A stretch of 10,386 bases of DNA from Stenotrophomonas sp. (GCA_003484865.1 DMZT01000478.1:1-10386), one strand, 5' to 3'; positions 1 through 7,330 are shown, counted from the first letter of the stretch. Notes: generated by a model from the sequence alone, not told the origin. Numbers and translations are program-made.

Positions 1-5
1 GGCAC

Positions 6-28
6 AGCCACCCATGGGGTGGCTCTAC
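6..28 (-). repeat. SMAG/REP-like GTAG palindrome at the end of dld, probable operon terminator
   Basis: Read on the minus strand, the tetranucleotide GTAG (25-28) is followed by AGCCACCC, a 3-nt loop and GGGTGGCT (6-24). This is a perfect 8-bp stem. A GTAG header followed by a short GC-rich stem-loop is the form described for SMAG elements, the REP-like repeats of Stenotrophomonas maltophilia. The TAG of the header is also the stop codon of dld, so the hairpin begins on the next base. It most likely terminates or stabilises the 3' end of the lactate operon transcript. The sequence beyond the hairpin lies outside the window, so a U-tract or a second, inverted copy cannot be seen. The hairpin is directly seen. 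The family assignment is from recognition only. Confidence 0.65.
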
Positions 29-1746
29 CCGTGGGTGGTGCAGTCGCAGCTGCCCCATCCGCGCGTCTTCGCGGTCTGGCCGATGCCCGGATTGAACGTA
101 TTGCTCGGATCCAGCTGCTGATAGAACGCCGCCAGCGGCGGCTTGGCCGGATATAGATGGCCGACGTTGTGTTCGGCTGGATACCCGGCACCGCGTGCAT
201 CCAGCAGCGTCCACATCGCGTGCTCGATGGCTAGCGGATCCTCGCCCTTGCGCACGATGTAGTCCTGATGGAACACATGGCACAGGAAGTGCCCGTAATA
301 CAGTTTGCCAGCCAGGCGTGCGTCGAGTTCCGCCGGCAGGTGTTCCACCCACTGGCGGTCGTCGCGTCGCAGTGCCACGTCCAGGGCCACGATGTCTGCG
401 ACCTCGCCGCGGTGCACTTCGCGATAACGCACGGCCGCGCCGGCCACGGCGAAGCGATGCAGGAACGCCTTGCGCCCCTCCTCGGCCGTGCACTGGAAGA
501 AGTCGCCCTCGCCATCAGCGAAGTGAGTGCGCAGGAAGGTTCCGGTTGCGGCGGCATCCTCCGCCGAGACCTTGAGCAGCAGATGGTGCTCGTAGCGGTC
601 ACGGAACTGGCCCATGCGCGTGGGCAGATGACGTGGCAGGCAGCGCATCGCCCACTGGATCACCCGGTCGGTGACCCCGCGCAGGCCCAGGCTTTCGAAC
701 CAGCCATCGACGCGGCTTTTCAGCGCGAACGCGGCCGGCACCCGGGCCGTACCGAAGCGATCGATGAGCAGGAAGGTGTCCTTGCCATAGCGCTCGCCGA
801 TGTCATACGCCTCGCGGTGCAGGTACTCGCCGGAGATCGGCAGGCGTTCGAACGCGGTCAGCAGATGGCGGCGGATCGCGGTCAGATCCTCCATCGCGTT
901 GCTGCCGATGTAGAACACCTCAGCCGGCTCGCGCGCGAAGGTATCCAGCCGCACCGCGAACACCGCCAGCTTGCCGGCCGAGCCGGAGGCCTCGTAGTGG
1001 CGGGAAGGATCGGCGTTGTAGCGGGCCGGCGTGGCCGCATCGACCTGGCGCACCTGCTCGGCATACCGCGGGTCGGAGGCGGCGCGGTCGTTGCCGTTGT
1101 CCACGTCGGCCGGCACGTAGTCGCCGCGCTGCAGCCGCTCCAGGATCTGCTCGGGGGTGTCGCCCAGCGCGATGCCGAGATGATTGACCAGCTGCAGCTG
1201 GCCGTGGGCATCGACCTGGGCGAACAACGCCATCTCGGTATAAGCCGGGCCGCGCCGCACCAGCGAGCCGCCGGAGTTGTTGCAGACCCCGCCCAGCACC
1301 GAGGCACCGATGCACGACGAGCCGATCACCGAGTGCGGTTCGCGGCCCAGCGGCGCCAGTTCCTTCTCCAGCCGGTCCAACGTCGCCCCGGGCAGGCAGA
1401 CCACCTGGCGGCCCGCGTTGATCAGCTGCACGCCGGTCAGGCGCAGCGTGTTGAGGATGACCACCGGACGGTCATAGTCGGCACCATCCGGCGTGGAACC
1501 GCCGGTGAGGCCGGTGTTGGCCGCCTGCATGATCACGATCGCGTTGGCCGCCACGATGGCCTGCAGGGCGCGCCACTGTTCCAGCAGCGTGCCCGGGCGG
1601 ACCACCGCCAGCACGGGGCCATCGCCGAAACGGTAGCCCTTGCGGAAGCGCCGGGTCGGCTTGTCGCCGCACAGCACGTGTGCATCGCCGACGATCGCGC
1701 GCAGCTGCGCCAGCAGCGCTGCCGTGCCCTGGGATGGGGCGTTCAT
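25..1746 (-). CDS. dld: Quinone-dependent D-lactate dehydrogenase (FAD)
   Basis: 573 aa, close to the roughly 571 aa of E. coli Dld. It oxidises D-lactate to pyruvate and feeds electrons to the membrane quinone pool as a peripheral inner-membrane flavoprotein. The N-terminal PCMH-type FAD-binding domain is clear: [15 protein letters not shown] at residues 74-88 and the glycine-rich [19 protein letters not shown] at 142-160, followed by RRGPAYTE. The central and C-terminal parts carry the Dld-specific membrane-binding and substrate regions, with [10 protein letters not shown] near 525-534 and [11 protein letters not shown] at 546-556. The ATG overlaps the TGA of lldD as ATGA and no good Shine-Dalgarno is visible, so translation is probably coupled to lldD. 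The last few residues (GSCDCTTHG) look like an unusual tail, and the TAG stop sits inside the GTAG header of a palindromic repeat. Identification is very secure. Confidence 0.96.
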   Translation of the reverse strand: MNAPSQGTAALLAQLRAIVGDAHVLCGDKPTRRFRKGYRFGDGPVLAVVRPGTLLEQWRALQAIVAANAIVIMQAANTGLTGGSTPDGADYDRPVVILNTLRLTGVQLINAGRQVVCLPGATLDRLEKELAPLGREPHSVIGSSCIGASVLGGVCNNSGGSLVRRGPAYTEMALFAQVDAHGQLQLVNHLGIALGDTPEQILERLQRGDYVPADVDNGNDRAASDPRYAEQVRQVDAATPARYNADPSRHYEASGSAGKLAVFAVRLDTFAREPAEVFYIGSNAMEDLTAIRRHLLTAFERLPISGEYLHREAYDIGERYGKDTFLLIDRFGTARVPAAFALKSRVDGWFESLGLRGVTDRVIQWAMRCLPRHLPTRMGQFRDRYEHHLLLKVSAEDAAATGTFLRTHFADGEGDFFQCTAEEGRKAFLHRFAVAGAAVRYREVHRGEVADIVALDVALRRDDRQWVEHLPAELDARLAGKLYYGHFLCHVFHQDYIVRKGEDPLAIEHAMWTLLDARGAGYPAEHNVGHLYPAKPPLAAFYQQLDPSNTFNPGIGQTAKTRGWGSCDCTTHG

Positions 1747-2903
1747 GGCGCCGCCGCGAGGCGACGCGTGGCGTCCACCAGCGAATCGGCACTGATATCG
1801 GCGATGGTCCTGGCGCCGGTGAGCGTCATCGCCACGCGCATTTCCTTGGCCATCAGGTCCAACAGGTTGGCCACGCCGGCCTCGCCCTGCGCCGCGAGCG
1901 CATACACGAACGCCCGGCCAAGCAGCACGCTGTCTGCGCCGAGGGCAATCATGCGGACCACGTCCAGACCGTTGCGGATGCCGGAGTCAGCCAGGATCTT
2001 CAGCTCTCCCTTGACCGCATCGGCGATCGCTGGCAGCGCCCGCGCGGTGGACAGCACCCCGTCCAGCTGGCGACCGCCGTGGTTGGAGACCACGATGCCG
2101 TCGGCGCCGAACCGCACCGCATCGCGCGCATCGTCCGGATCGAGGATGCCCTTGATCACCATCGGGCCGGTCCAGAACTCGCGGATCCATTCCAGGTCCT
2201 TCCACGAAATGGACGGATCGAAGTTGTTGCCCAGCCAGCCGATGTAATCGGCCAAGCCGGTCGGGCTGCCACGGTAGGTGGAGATGTTGCCCAGGTCATG
2301 CGGGCGGCCGAACAGGCCGACGTCCCACGCCCAGCGCGGGTGGGTCATCGCCTGCAGCATGCGCCGCGCCGGCGCGTTCGGGCCACTCATGCCCGAATGC
2401 GCATCGCGGTAACGTGCGCCCGGCGTCGGCATGTCCACGGTGAACACCAGCGTGGTCACGCCGGCCGCCTTGGCCCGCTCCAGCGCATTGCGCATGAAGC
2501 CGCGGTCCTTGAGCACATACAGCTGGAACCACATCGGCCGGTCGATCGCTGGCGCCACTTCCTCGATCGGGCAGACCGAGACGGTGGACAGCGTGAACGG
2601 AATCCCCCGGCTCGCCGCCGCCCGCGCCGCCTGCACTTCACCGCGGCGCGCGTACATGCCGGTCAGCCCGACCGGCGCCAACGCCACCGGCATCGCCAGG
2701 CGTTCGCCGAACAGCGTCGTTTCCAGGCTCAGATCGGACATGTTGCGCAGGATGCGCTGGCGCAGCGCGATGTCCGACAGATCCGCGACATTGCGTTTCA
2801 GGGTGTGCTCGGCATATGCGCCGCCATCGATGTAGTGGAACAGGAACGGCGGCAGGCGGCGTTGCGCCGCTGCGCGGTAATCGGTGGAGGCGGAGATGAT
2901 CAT
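1743..2903 (-). CDS. lldD: FMN-dependent L-lactate dehydrogenase (quinone)
   Basis: 386 aa; E. coli LldD has 396. It belongs to the FMN alpha-hydroxy-acid dehydrogenase family (TIM barrel) and oxidises L-lactate to pyruvate with electrons passing to quinone at the inner membrane. Family residues are in their expected places: Tyr24 in HYIDGG, Tyr129 in FQLYV, Thr155 in TVDMP, Arg164, Lys251 in IKGI, the catalytic His275 and Arg278 in [10 protein letters not shown], and the FMN-phosphate region DSGIRNG (307-313) and LLGR (327-330). The start ATG lies 3 nt after the lldR stop, and the stop overlaps the dld start, so it is an internal operon gene. The N-terminus [10 protein letters not shown] aligns in position with E. 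coli LldD, which supports this start. No inactivating change is seen. Confidence 0.97.
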   Translation of the reverse strand: MIISASTDYRAAAQRRLPPFLFHYIDGGAYAEHTLKRNVADLSDIALRQRILRNMSDLSLETTLFGERLAMPVALAPVGLTGMYARRGEVQAARAAASRGIPFTLSTVSVCPIEEVAPAIDRPMWFQLYVLKDRGFMRNALERAKAAGVTTLVFTVDMPTPGARYRDAHSGMSGPNAPARRMLQAMTHPRWAWDVGLFGRPHDLGNISTYRGSPTGLADYIGWLGNNFDPSISWKDLEWIREFWTGPMVIKGILDPDDARDAVRFGADGIVVSNHGGRQLDGVLSTARALPAIADAVKGELKILADSGIRNGLDVVRMIALGADSVLLGRAFVYALAAQGEAGVANLLDLMAKEMRVAMTLTGARTIADISADSLVDATRRLAAAP

Positions 2904-2906
2904 GGG

Positions 2907-3671
2907 TCAACCGTGGGAAGAAGGAAGCCGCGACGCGCGGGCGCGCCGGGCTTCGTTGTCGTCGAGCGTGCGCAGGGACGTGTGCACGAATTCCAGGTGC
3001 GCGTGCGCGGCGGCACGCGCGCGTTCGGGGTCGCCGGAGAGCACGCCCTCCATCATCTCGCGGTGCTGGACCGACAGCGGCTCAAAGGTGCGGGCCGAGG
3101 TATAGAGCTTCTCGCGGCTCTGCGAGATGTTGGTCTGCAGCAGTTCGAACAGGCCGCGCATGACCTGCAGCAGCACCAGGTTGTGCGAGGCCTCGGCGAT
3201 GGCCAGGTGGAAGGCTGCATCGGCCCGTGCCTCACCGGCGGGGTCGTCCTTGCCGTGCGCGGCCATCATGGTGTCGAAGGCCTGGCGGATCTTCGCGCGG
3301 TCCTCGTCGGTGGCGCGCAAGGCCGCATGCCAGGCGGTCGCCCCTTCCAGTGCATGGCGGATCTCCAGCACATCGAAGCGGTATTCCGGGTCACCCTGGA
3401 ACAGCGGCAGGTACGGCATCAACGGCTCATCGATGGTCTGGCGGGCGCGGGCCGCCGGCTCGCTCACGTAGGTACCGCCGCCGACCCGTGCACTCAGCAG
3501 GCCCTGGCTGGCCAGCTGCGCGATCGCTTCGCGCAGCGCGGTGCGCGAGACCCCCAGCTGCACCGCCAGTGGCCGCTCGGCCGGCAACCGGTCGCCCGGC
3601 TGCAGGTTCTGCTCACGGATCAGGCCACGCAGCTGCGCGGCCACCTTGTCGGACAGGCGTTCGTTTTTCAT
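2907..3671 (-). CDS. lldR: Lactate-responsive GntR/FadR-family transcriptional regulator
   Basis: 254 aa from the chosen ATG at 3671; E. coli LldR has 258. An N-terminal winged helix-turn-helix of the GntR type spans roughly residues 5-72 (LPAERPLAVQLGVSRTALRE at 29-48, then the wing GGGTYVSEP). A C-terminal all-helical FCD ligand domain follows (about 95-235), with likely metal or ligand residues Asp151 and His155 in DAAFHLAIAEASHN, His203 in VQHREM, and His225. By family knowledge it represses lldPRD and is released by lactate. The two TTGGTAGTACCA sites upstream of lldP are its evident targets. The reading frame also allows an ATG at 3734, only 4 nt after lldP, but the extra 21 residues are poor in family character. 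The 3671 start gives the normal N-terminus and family length. A strong hairpin (3682-3700) precedes this start. Confidence 0.93.
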   Translation of the reverse strand: MKNERLSDKVAAQLRGLIREQNLQPGDRLPAERPLAVQLGVSRTALREAIAQLASQGLLSARVGGGTYVSEPAARARQTIDEPLMPYLPLFQGDPEYRFDVLEIRHALEGATAWHAALRATDEDRAKIRQAFDTMMAAHGKDDPAGEARADAAFHLAIAEASHNLVLLQVMRGLFELLQTNISQSREKLYTSARTFEPLSVQHREMMEGVLSGDPERARAAAHAHLEFVHTSLRTLDDNEARRARASRLPSSHG

Positions 3672-3681
3672 GCCGCCATTG

Positions 3682-3700
3682 TCGCCCGCGTGGCGGGCGA
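3682..3700 (-). promoter_or_regulatory. Strong hairpin between lldP and lldR
   Basis: TCGCCCGC and GCGGGCGA form a perfect 8-bp GC-rich stem with a 3-nt loop in the 67-nt gap between the lldP stop and the lldR start. On the transcribed (minus) strand it is followed by CAATGGCGGC and then the ATG, with no U-tract, so it is not a normal intrinsic terminator. It sits 10 nt before the lldR start. It could protect the 3' end of lldP message, slow ribosomes at lldR, or both. The structure is seen in the sequence. Its role is inferred. Confidence 0.6.
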
Positions 3701-3738
3701 TGGGGTCGATGCCAGTAGCCGGACTGCCGCGCATGGGC

Positions 3739-5397
3739 TCAGGGAATCATCCAGGTCAGCCAGTAGGCCTGCACCGTGGTGAGGATGCCGACCATCACGG
3801 TGAAGATCAGGCTGTGCTTGACCGTGAAGCGGAACAGGTCCGATTCCCTGCCGGCCAGGCCGACCGCCGCGCAGGCAATCGCGATCGACTGCGGCGAGAT
3901 CATCTTGCCGGTGACCCCGCCGGTGGTGTTGGCCGCGACCAGCAGCACTTCGGACACGCCGATCTGCTGGGCCGTGGTCGCCTGCAGCGCCGAGAACAGC
4001 GCATTGGACGAGGTGTCCGACCCGGTCAGGAACACGCCCAGCCAGCCCAGGAACGGCGAGAAGAAGGTGAACGCCTTGCCGGTGTGCGCCAGGGCCAGTG
4101 CCAGCGTCGCCGACAGCCCGGAGTAGTTGGCGATGAAGGCGAACGCCAGCACCATGCCGATGGAGTAGATCGGGACCTTGAGTTCATTGGCGGTTTCAGC
4201 GAAGGTGCGCAGCGCCGCGGCCGGGCGCATCTTCAGCAGCACGATCGCGATGACCGCGCCCAGCATGATCGCCGTGCCGGTCGCCGAAACCGCATCGAAC
4301 CTGTAGATCGCCTCGTACCCGGTCGGCACCGGCACGATCGGCGGCATCTTCTGTACCAGCTGATCCAGCGACGGCACCGGAATCTTCAGCACCCACTGCT
4401 CCAGCGCGCCACCGGCGGCGAACAGCGCTTTGAATGGCGGGATGCTCCAGATCGTGACCATGGCGGTCAGGATCAGGAACGGCGACCACGCCTTGACGAT
4501 CTGGCCGGTGGAATGCCGCGGCGCTTCCAGGGCCTGGGCCGCGGCTTCGGCGCTGGTTTGGGTATCGAAGCGGAAGATCCGCACCGGCTTCCACCTGCGC
4601 AGGAACAGGGTCAGGCACACCAGCGAGGTCAGCGAGGCGGTGATGTCCGGCAGCTCGGGGCCGATGAAGTTGGAGGTCAGGTACTGGGCGATTGCGAACG
4701 AACCGCCGGCCACCAGCACCGCCGGCCAGGTTTCCTTGACACCGCGCCAGCCATCCATGATCGCCATGATCCAGAACAGCACGATGAGGGTCAGGAACGG
4801 CAGCTGGCGCCCGGCCATCTGGCCGATCTCGAAGGCGTCCAGTCCGGTCACCTGCCCGGCCACGATGATCGGAATGCCCATCGCGCCGAACGCCACCGGC
4901 GCGGTGTTGACGATCAGGCACAGGCCGGCCGCATACAGCGGCTTGAAGCCCAACCCGACCAGCAGCGCGGCGGTGATCGCCACCGGCGCACCGAAGCCGG
5001 CCGCCCCTTCCAGGAACGCGCCGAACGCGAAGCCGACCATCAGCATCTGCAGGCGCTGGTCTTCGGTGACCGAGAGGATCGAGGCGCGGATGATGTCGAA
5101 CTGGCCGGTCTTGACCGAGACCTTGTACAGGAACACCGCGCCCAGAATGATCCAGGCAATCGGCCACAGGCCATAGACGAAGCCATACCCGGCCGCCGCG
5201 AATGCCTGCGACAGCGGCATCCGGTAGAACAGCAGGGCGACCGCCAACGCGATCGCCACGGTGATCGTGCCGGCCAGCCACCCCTTCATGCGCAGTACGG
5301 CCAGCGCGACGAAGAAGAAGGCGATCGGCAGCAGCGCGATCAGGCTCGACAGCCAGAGGTTGCCAGCGGGGTCATACAGTTGTTGCCAGGCCTGCAT
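3739..5397 (-). CDS. lldP: L-lactate permease, LctP family
   Basis: 552 aa, essentially the length of E. coli LldP (551). It is an inner-membrane proton-coupled importer of lactate (usually L- and D-lactate, and glycolate) with about 12-14 hydrophobic segments along the whole chain. Signature stretches are [10 protein letters not shown] at the N-terminus, [15 protein letters not shown] near 75-89, KTGQFDIIR (96-104), the conserved [17 protein letters not shown] at 126-142, [16 protein letters not shown] near 161-176, [11 protein letters not shown] (458-468) and ISPQSIA (500-506). The start matches the family N-terminus exactly. Upstream on the minus strand only a weak purine stretch (GATGAGATCC) is available as ribosome binding site. 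It is the first gene of the lldPRD-dld operon and lies directly downstream of the double-operator control region. Confidence 0.97.
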   Translation of the reverse strand: MQAWQQLYDPAGNLWLSSLIALLPIAFFFVALAVLRMKGWLAGTITVAIALAVALLFYRMPLSQAFAAAGYGFVYGLWPIAWIILGAVFLYKVSVKTGQFDIIRASILSVTEDQRLQMLMVGFAFGAFLEGAAGFGAPVAITAALLVGLGFKPLYAAGLCLIVNTAPVAFGAMGIPIIVAGQVTGLDAFEIGQMAGRQLPFLTLIVLFWIMAIMDGWRGVKETWPAVLVAGGSFAIAQYLTSNFIGPELPDITASLTSLVCLTLFLRRWKPVRIFRFDTQTSAEAAAQALEAPRHSTGQIVKAWSPFLILTAMVTIWSIPPFKALFAAGGALEQWVLKIPVPSLDQLVQKMPPIVPVPTGYEAIYRFDAVSATGTAIMLGAVIAIVLLKMRPAAALRTFAETANELKVPIYSIGMVLAFAFIANYSGLSATLALALAHTGKAFTFFSPFLGWLGVFLTGSDTSSNALFSALQATTAQQIGVSEVLLVAANTTGGVTGKMISPQSIAIACAAVGLAGRESDLFRFTVKHSLIFTVMVGILTTVQAYWLTWMIP

Positions 5398-5415
5398 CGG
5401 CGGATCTCATCAAGA

Positions 5416-5447
5416 CGGACAGGGGTCCGCGCGGTCAGCACCGCGCG
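5416..5447 (-). promoter_or_regulatory. Structured 5' leader of lldP: two adjacent hairpins
   Basis: A perfect 8-bp stem with 4-nt loop (CGCGCGGT at 5428-5435, ACCGCGCG at 5440-5447) is followed on the minus strand by a smaller stem, CGGAC (5416-5420) with GTCCG (5425-5429), which overlaps it by 2 nt. The two stems therefore compete at their junction. Both lie between the predicted transcription start (about 5461) and the lldP start codon. There is no U-tract, so a plain terminator is unlikely. They may affect translation initiation or mRNA stability. The pairing is seen; the function is inferred. Confidence 0.5.
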
Positions 5448-5468
5448 AACCAAGAACGCTCAACGACG

Positions 5469-5497
5469 ACAATTGGTAGTACCAACATACATGTCAG
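5469..5497 (-). promoter_or_regulatory. Candidate sigma-70 promoter of the lldPRD-dld operon
   Basis: On the minus strand CTGACA (5492-5497) is a 5-of-6 match to the -35 box. It is followed by exactly 17 nt and then AATTGT (5469-5474), a weak 3-of-6 -10 box. The start would be near 5461, giving a leader of about 63 nt. The proximal LldR operator lies across the spacer and the -10 box, so repressor binding would block polymerase. The -10 is poor, so the position is a best guess. Confidence 0.4.
5473..5485. promoter_or_regulatory. Proximal LldR operator (O1)
   Basis: TTGGTAGTACCAA is a perfect inverted repeat around a central base. It contains TGGT-N3-ACCA, the site type bound by FadR/LldR-type GntR regulators. 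It lies 75-90 bp upstream of the lldP start, overlaps the candidate promoter, and has a near-identical partner at 5570-5581. With lldR in the same operon, autoregulation by LldR is the simplest reading. Confidence 0.85.
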
Positions 5498-5544
5498 TCG
5501 TTGAAACTGCCCGCATTGAAACGCCAAACGCAGGGCGAGCCTAT

Positions 5545-5559
5545 TAGACCATAGGTCTA
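5545..5559. promoter_or_regulatory. Third palindrome in the lld control region, unknown binder
   Basis: TAGACC-ATA-GGTCTA is a perfect 6-bp inverted repeat with 3-nt spacer between the two LldR operators. It is not an LldR site: its half-sites are ACC...GGT rather than GGT...ACC. GCCT (5539-5542) and AGGC (5559-5562) can extend it as RNA with a small bulge. It lies about 20 nt past the upstream gene's stop but has no U-tract. It may be the site of a second regulator or a weak end-of-transcript structure. Confidence 0.45.
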
Positions 5560-5569
5560 GGCCCGCCTA

Positions 5570-5581
5570 TTGGTAGTACCA
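5570..5581. promoter_or_regulatory. Distal LldR operator (O2)
   Basis: TTGGTAGTACCA repeats the core of the proximal operator, including its central AGT, with one flanking base differing (C instead of A at the right end). The centres of the two sites are 97 bp apart. O2 ends one base before the stop codon of the upstream VOC gene. E. coli LldR also uses two operators flanking its promoter, so a repression loop is plausible here. Confidence 0.8.
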
Positions 5582-5582
5582 C

Positions 5583-6017
5583 TTAGCAGCCGCAGTCGTT
5601 CGAGCGGCCTTTGAGCTCGACCGAGTTGCCATCCGGATCGCGCAGGCGCAGCGACAGACCGTCACCCTCCGCGCCGTAGTTGCGCTCGGCCGGTCCACTC
5701 AGGACCACGTTCAGCCCCTGCAGATGCGCGCGCACCTGTTCGGCGTCGAACGGCTCCACGCGCAGGCAGACATGCTCGACATTGCGCCCTTCCCGCCCAG
5801 GTGCTGCGCCACCTTCGCGCCCCAGCGGGCCGTCGACACTGATCAGATCGATCAGCGATTCGCCGGCATGCAGATGCACCATGCCCAACGAGGGCCGCTC
5901 GCGGGCGACCGTGCAGCCCAGGACGTCGCAGTAAAAGCGCACCGCGCGTGGGAGATCCTGCACGCGCAGCACCACATGGTCGATGCGCTGGATCTCGAAG
6001 GGACGTTCACTGCTCAT
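5583..6017 (-). CDS. VOC family (glyoxalase/bleomycin-resistance fold) protein
   Basis: 144 aa, a single-domain vicinal-oxygen-chelate protein with the usual two beta-alpha-beta-beta-beta modules. The first opens with RIDHVVLRVQDLPRAVRFYCDVLG (His14 as probable metal ligand) and the second with NVEHVCLRV (His82). It ends with RLRDPDGNSVELKG, where Glu134 is the probable last ligand. The family includes glyoxalase I, extradiol dioxygenases and antibiotic-binding proteins, so the substrate cannot be read from sequence. Its ATG overlaps the TGA of the MgtC-like gene as ATGA, so the two are almost certainly co-translated. The tail ends CGC, next to the distal LldR operator. A glyoxalase-like role near lactate metabolism (methylglyoxal to D-lactate) is tempting but unproven. 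Confidence 0.88.
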   Translation of the reverse strand: MSSERPFEIQRIDHVVLRVQDLPRAVRFYCDVLGCTVARERPSLGMVHLHAGESLIDLISVDGPLGREGGAAPGREGRNVEHVCLRVEPFDAEQVRAHLQGLNVVLSGPAERNYGAEGDGLSLRLRDPDGNSVELKGRSNDCGC

Positions 6018-6472
6018 GACGACTCCAGTTTTTTAGCGATACGGCTGAACACCACCAGCACGATCAGGCACAACACACTCACCCCGATAGCGATCACGTA
6101 CTCACCGATGCCGACCGCGATACCGATCGCGGCGGCCATGATCAGTGAGCTGGCGGTGGTCAGGCCGCTGACCTGATCGTCGCGCGAACCGCGCAGGATC
6201 GTACCGGCGGCGACAAAGCCGACGCAGGCCACCACGGCTTCGATGAGACGGACCGGATCGACCTGCAGCAGGTCGCGGTAGCGCTCTTCCTGGAAGTGCT
6301 CGGCAATGCTGTCACCCAGCCCGACAATGAGGGCGGCAGCACCGGCGATCAGCATGTGCGTGCGCAGCCCGGCCGCATGCTTGCCCATCTCCCGCTCGAT
6401 CCCAAGCGTGGCGCCGAGCAGCATTGCCACGGCGATCCGCAGCAGGATTGATAGATCTTGTTCCAGTCCCAT
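6014..6472 (-). CDS. MgtC/SapB family inner-membrane protein (short form)
   Basis: 152 aa with about five hydrophobic segments. Family marks are GIEREMGKHAAGLRTHMLI (24-42, canonical for MgtC/SapB), GFVAAGTILRG (85-95) and GLTTASSL (103-110). It has only the membrane domain. The cytoplasmic C-terminal domain of Salmonella MgtC (about 230 aa in total) is absent, as in other short SapB/YhiD-type members. MgtC proteins are linked to growth in low magnesium and to survival in macrophages, but the role of short members is poorly known. An in-frame GTG at 6478 is possible. The ATG at 6472 is preferred because GAGAGG sits 5 nt before it. It overlaps the following VOC gene by 4 nt. A clear promoter was not found in the roughly 100 bp upstream. 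Confidence 0.9.
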   Translation of the reverse strand: MGLEQDLSILLRIAVAMLLGATLGIEREMGKHAAGLRTHMLIAGAAALIVGLGDSIAEHFQEERYRDLLQVDPVRLIEAVVACVGFVAAGTILRGSRDDQVSGLTTASSLIMAAAIGIAVGIGEYVIAIGVSVLCLIVLVVFSRIAKKLESS

Positions 6473-6537
6473 CTGCACCTCTCATCCGGCAATGGACGGA
6501 GCGTCGCAGACAAGGGCGTCTGAGGACCGTGAAGCCA

Positions 6538-6563
6538 ACGGCAGGCCCCGGTGAGCCTGCCGT
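6538..6563 (-). terminator. Hairpin terminator after the SDR gene
   Basis: ACGGCAGGC (6538-6546) and GCCTGCCGT (6555-6563) form a perfect 9-bp stem with an 8-nt loop, starting 8 nt after the SDR stop codon on the minus strand. AAGCC (6532-6536) and GGCTT (6569-6573) can add an outer stem. The following bases contain only a short TT and CTTC rather than a strong U-tract. It separates the SDR transcript from the downstream MgtC-VOC unit. Confidence 0.65.
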
Positions 6564-6571
6564 CGCGGGGC

Positions 6572-7330
6572 TTACTGCGCCAGGTACCCGCCATCGATGG
6601 CGTAGTACGTGCCGGTCGCAAAGCTGGCGTCCGCACTGGCCAGCCAGGCCACCAGCCCAGCGACTTCCTCCGGCGTGCCGAGCCGGCCGAGCGCGTGCTT
6701 GCTCTCCAGCGCCTGCTTCACCTTCGGGTCCATCTTGTCGAGCAACGGCGTGGCGATGAAACCGGGGCCCACGGCGTTGATGCGGATCTTGTCTGCGGCG
6801 TGTTCCCACGCGGCCGTCTGGGTCAGCCCGACCACACCGTGCTTGGCAGCCGCGTAGGCGGAGGAGTTGCCGAACCCCACCTGGCCCAGAATCGAGGCCA
6901 TGTTGATGATGCTGCCGCCGTTGCCCGCGCTGCGCATCGCCTGGATCTGCGCCCGCTGGCACAGGAACACGCTGTTAAGATTGACGTCGATGACGTTCTT
7001 CCAGCCGTCCACCGGGTAGTCGCCGCTGGCCGCCGACGGCCCGCCGATACCCGCGTTGTTCACTGCGATATCCAGCCCGCCGAGTTCCTCGACGGTCTGC
7101 TTCACGGCCGCTTCAACGGCGCTCTCGTCGGTGACGTTCAAGGCGATGCCGATCGACTTCACGCCTTTCCTGCGCAGCGCCTCGGCAGTCTTCTCCACGG
7201 CATCGGCCTTGAGGTCCCACACCGCCACCGCCGCGCCGGAATCGGCCAGCAGTTCGGCCACGGCCAGGCCGATGCCGGAGACGCCGCCGGTGACAATGGC
7301 GACCTTTCCCTTGAGTTGATAATCAATCAT
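6572..7330 (-). CDS. Classical short-chain dehydrogenase/reductase (SDR)
   Basis: 252 aa, typical classical-SDR length. The Rossmann motif TGGVSGIG is at 14-21, NNAG at 91-94, the tetrad Asn117 in DVNLNS, Ser146 in NMAS, and the catalytic Tyr159-x3-Lys163 in SAYAAAKHG. The Asp39 at the end of beta-2 (AVWDL) favours NAD(H) over NADP(H). The C-terminal TGTYYAIDGGYLAQ is the usual family ending. Many such proteins are annotated as 3-oxoacyl-ACP reductase or glucose dehydrogenase, but the substrate is unknown. The ATG at 7330 has a good GAGGAA site before it. A longer in-frame start at 7453 would add 41 residues unlike the family. It is divergent from an alkene reductase, which suggests a shared redox pathway or stress response. 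Confidence 0.92.
   Translation of the reverse strand: MIDYQLKGKVAIVTGGVSGIGLAVAELLADSGAAVAVWDLKADAVEKTAEALRRKGVKSIGIALNVTDESAVEAAVKQTVEELGGLDIAVNNAGIGGPSAASGDYPVDGWKNVIDVNLNSVFLCQRAQIQAMRSAGNGGSIINMASILGQVGFGNSSAYAAAKHGVVGLTQTAAWEHAADKIRINAVGPGFIATPLLDKMDPKVKQALESKHALGRLGTPEEVAGLVAWLASADASFATGTYYAIDGGYLAQ

Noticed and set aside
268..2247. Plus-strand open frame of 659 codons across dld and lldD
   Set aside because: It is antisense to two certain genes. The composition is rich in R, A, H and Q with no domain, as expected for the opposite strand of high-GC coding DNA.
3672..3734. Longer LldR start only 4 nt after the lldP stop
   Set aside because: The 21 extra residues include the hairpin sequence and are not typical of the family. 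The spacing alone makes it attractive, so it cannot be fully excluded.
1680..3782. Plus-strand open frame of 700 codons across lldD and lldR
   Set aside because: It is antisense to lldD and lldR and of low-complexity composition (R, H, Q, G); it has no recognisable motif.
3541..5547. Plus-strand open frame of 668 codons across lldP
   Set aside because: It is the exact antisense of a clear permease. The charged, repetitive protein is the mirror of hydrophobic codons.
5539..5562. Intrinsic terminator after the VOC gene
   Set aside because: A bulged hairpin can form, but no U-tract follows. The perfect inner DNA palindrome fits a protein-binding site at least as well.
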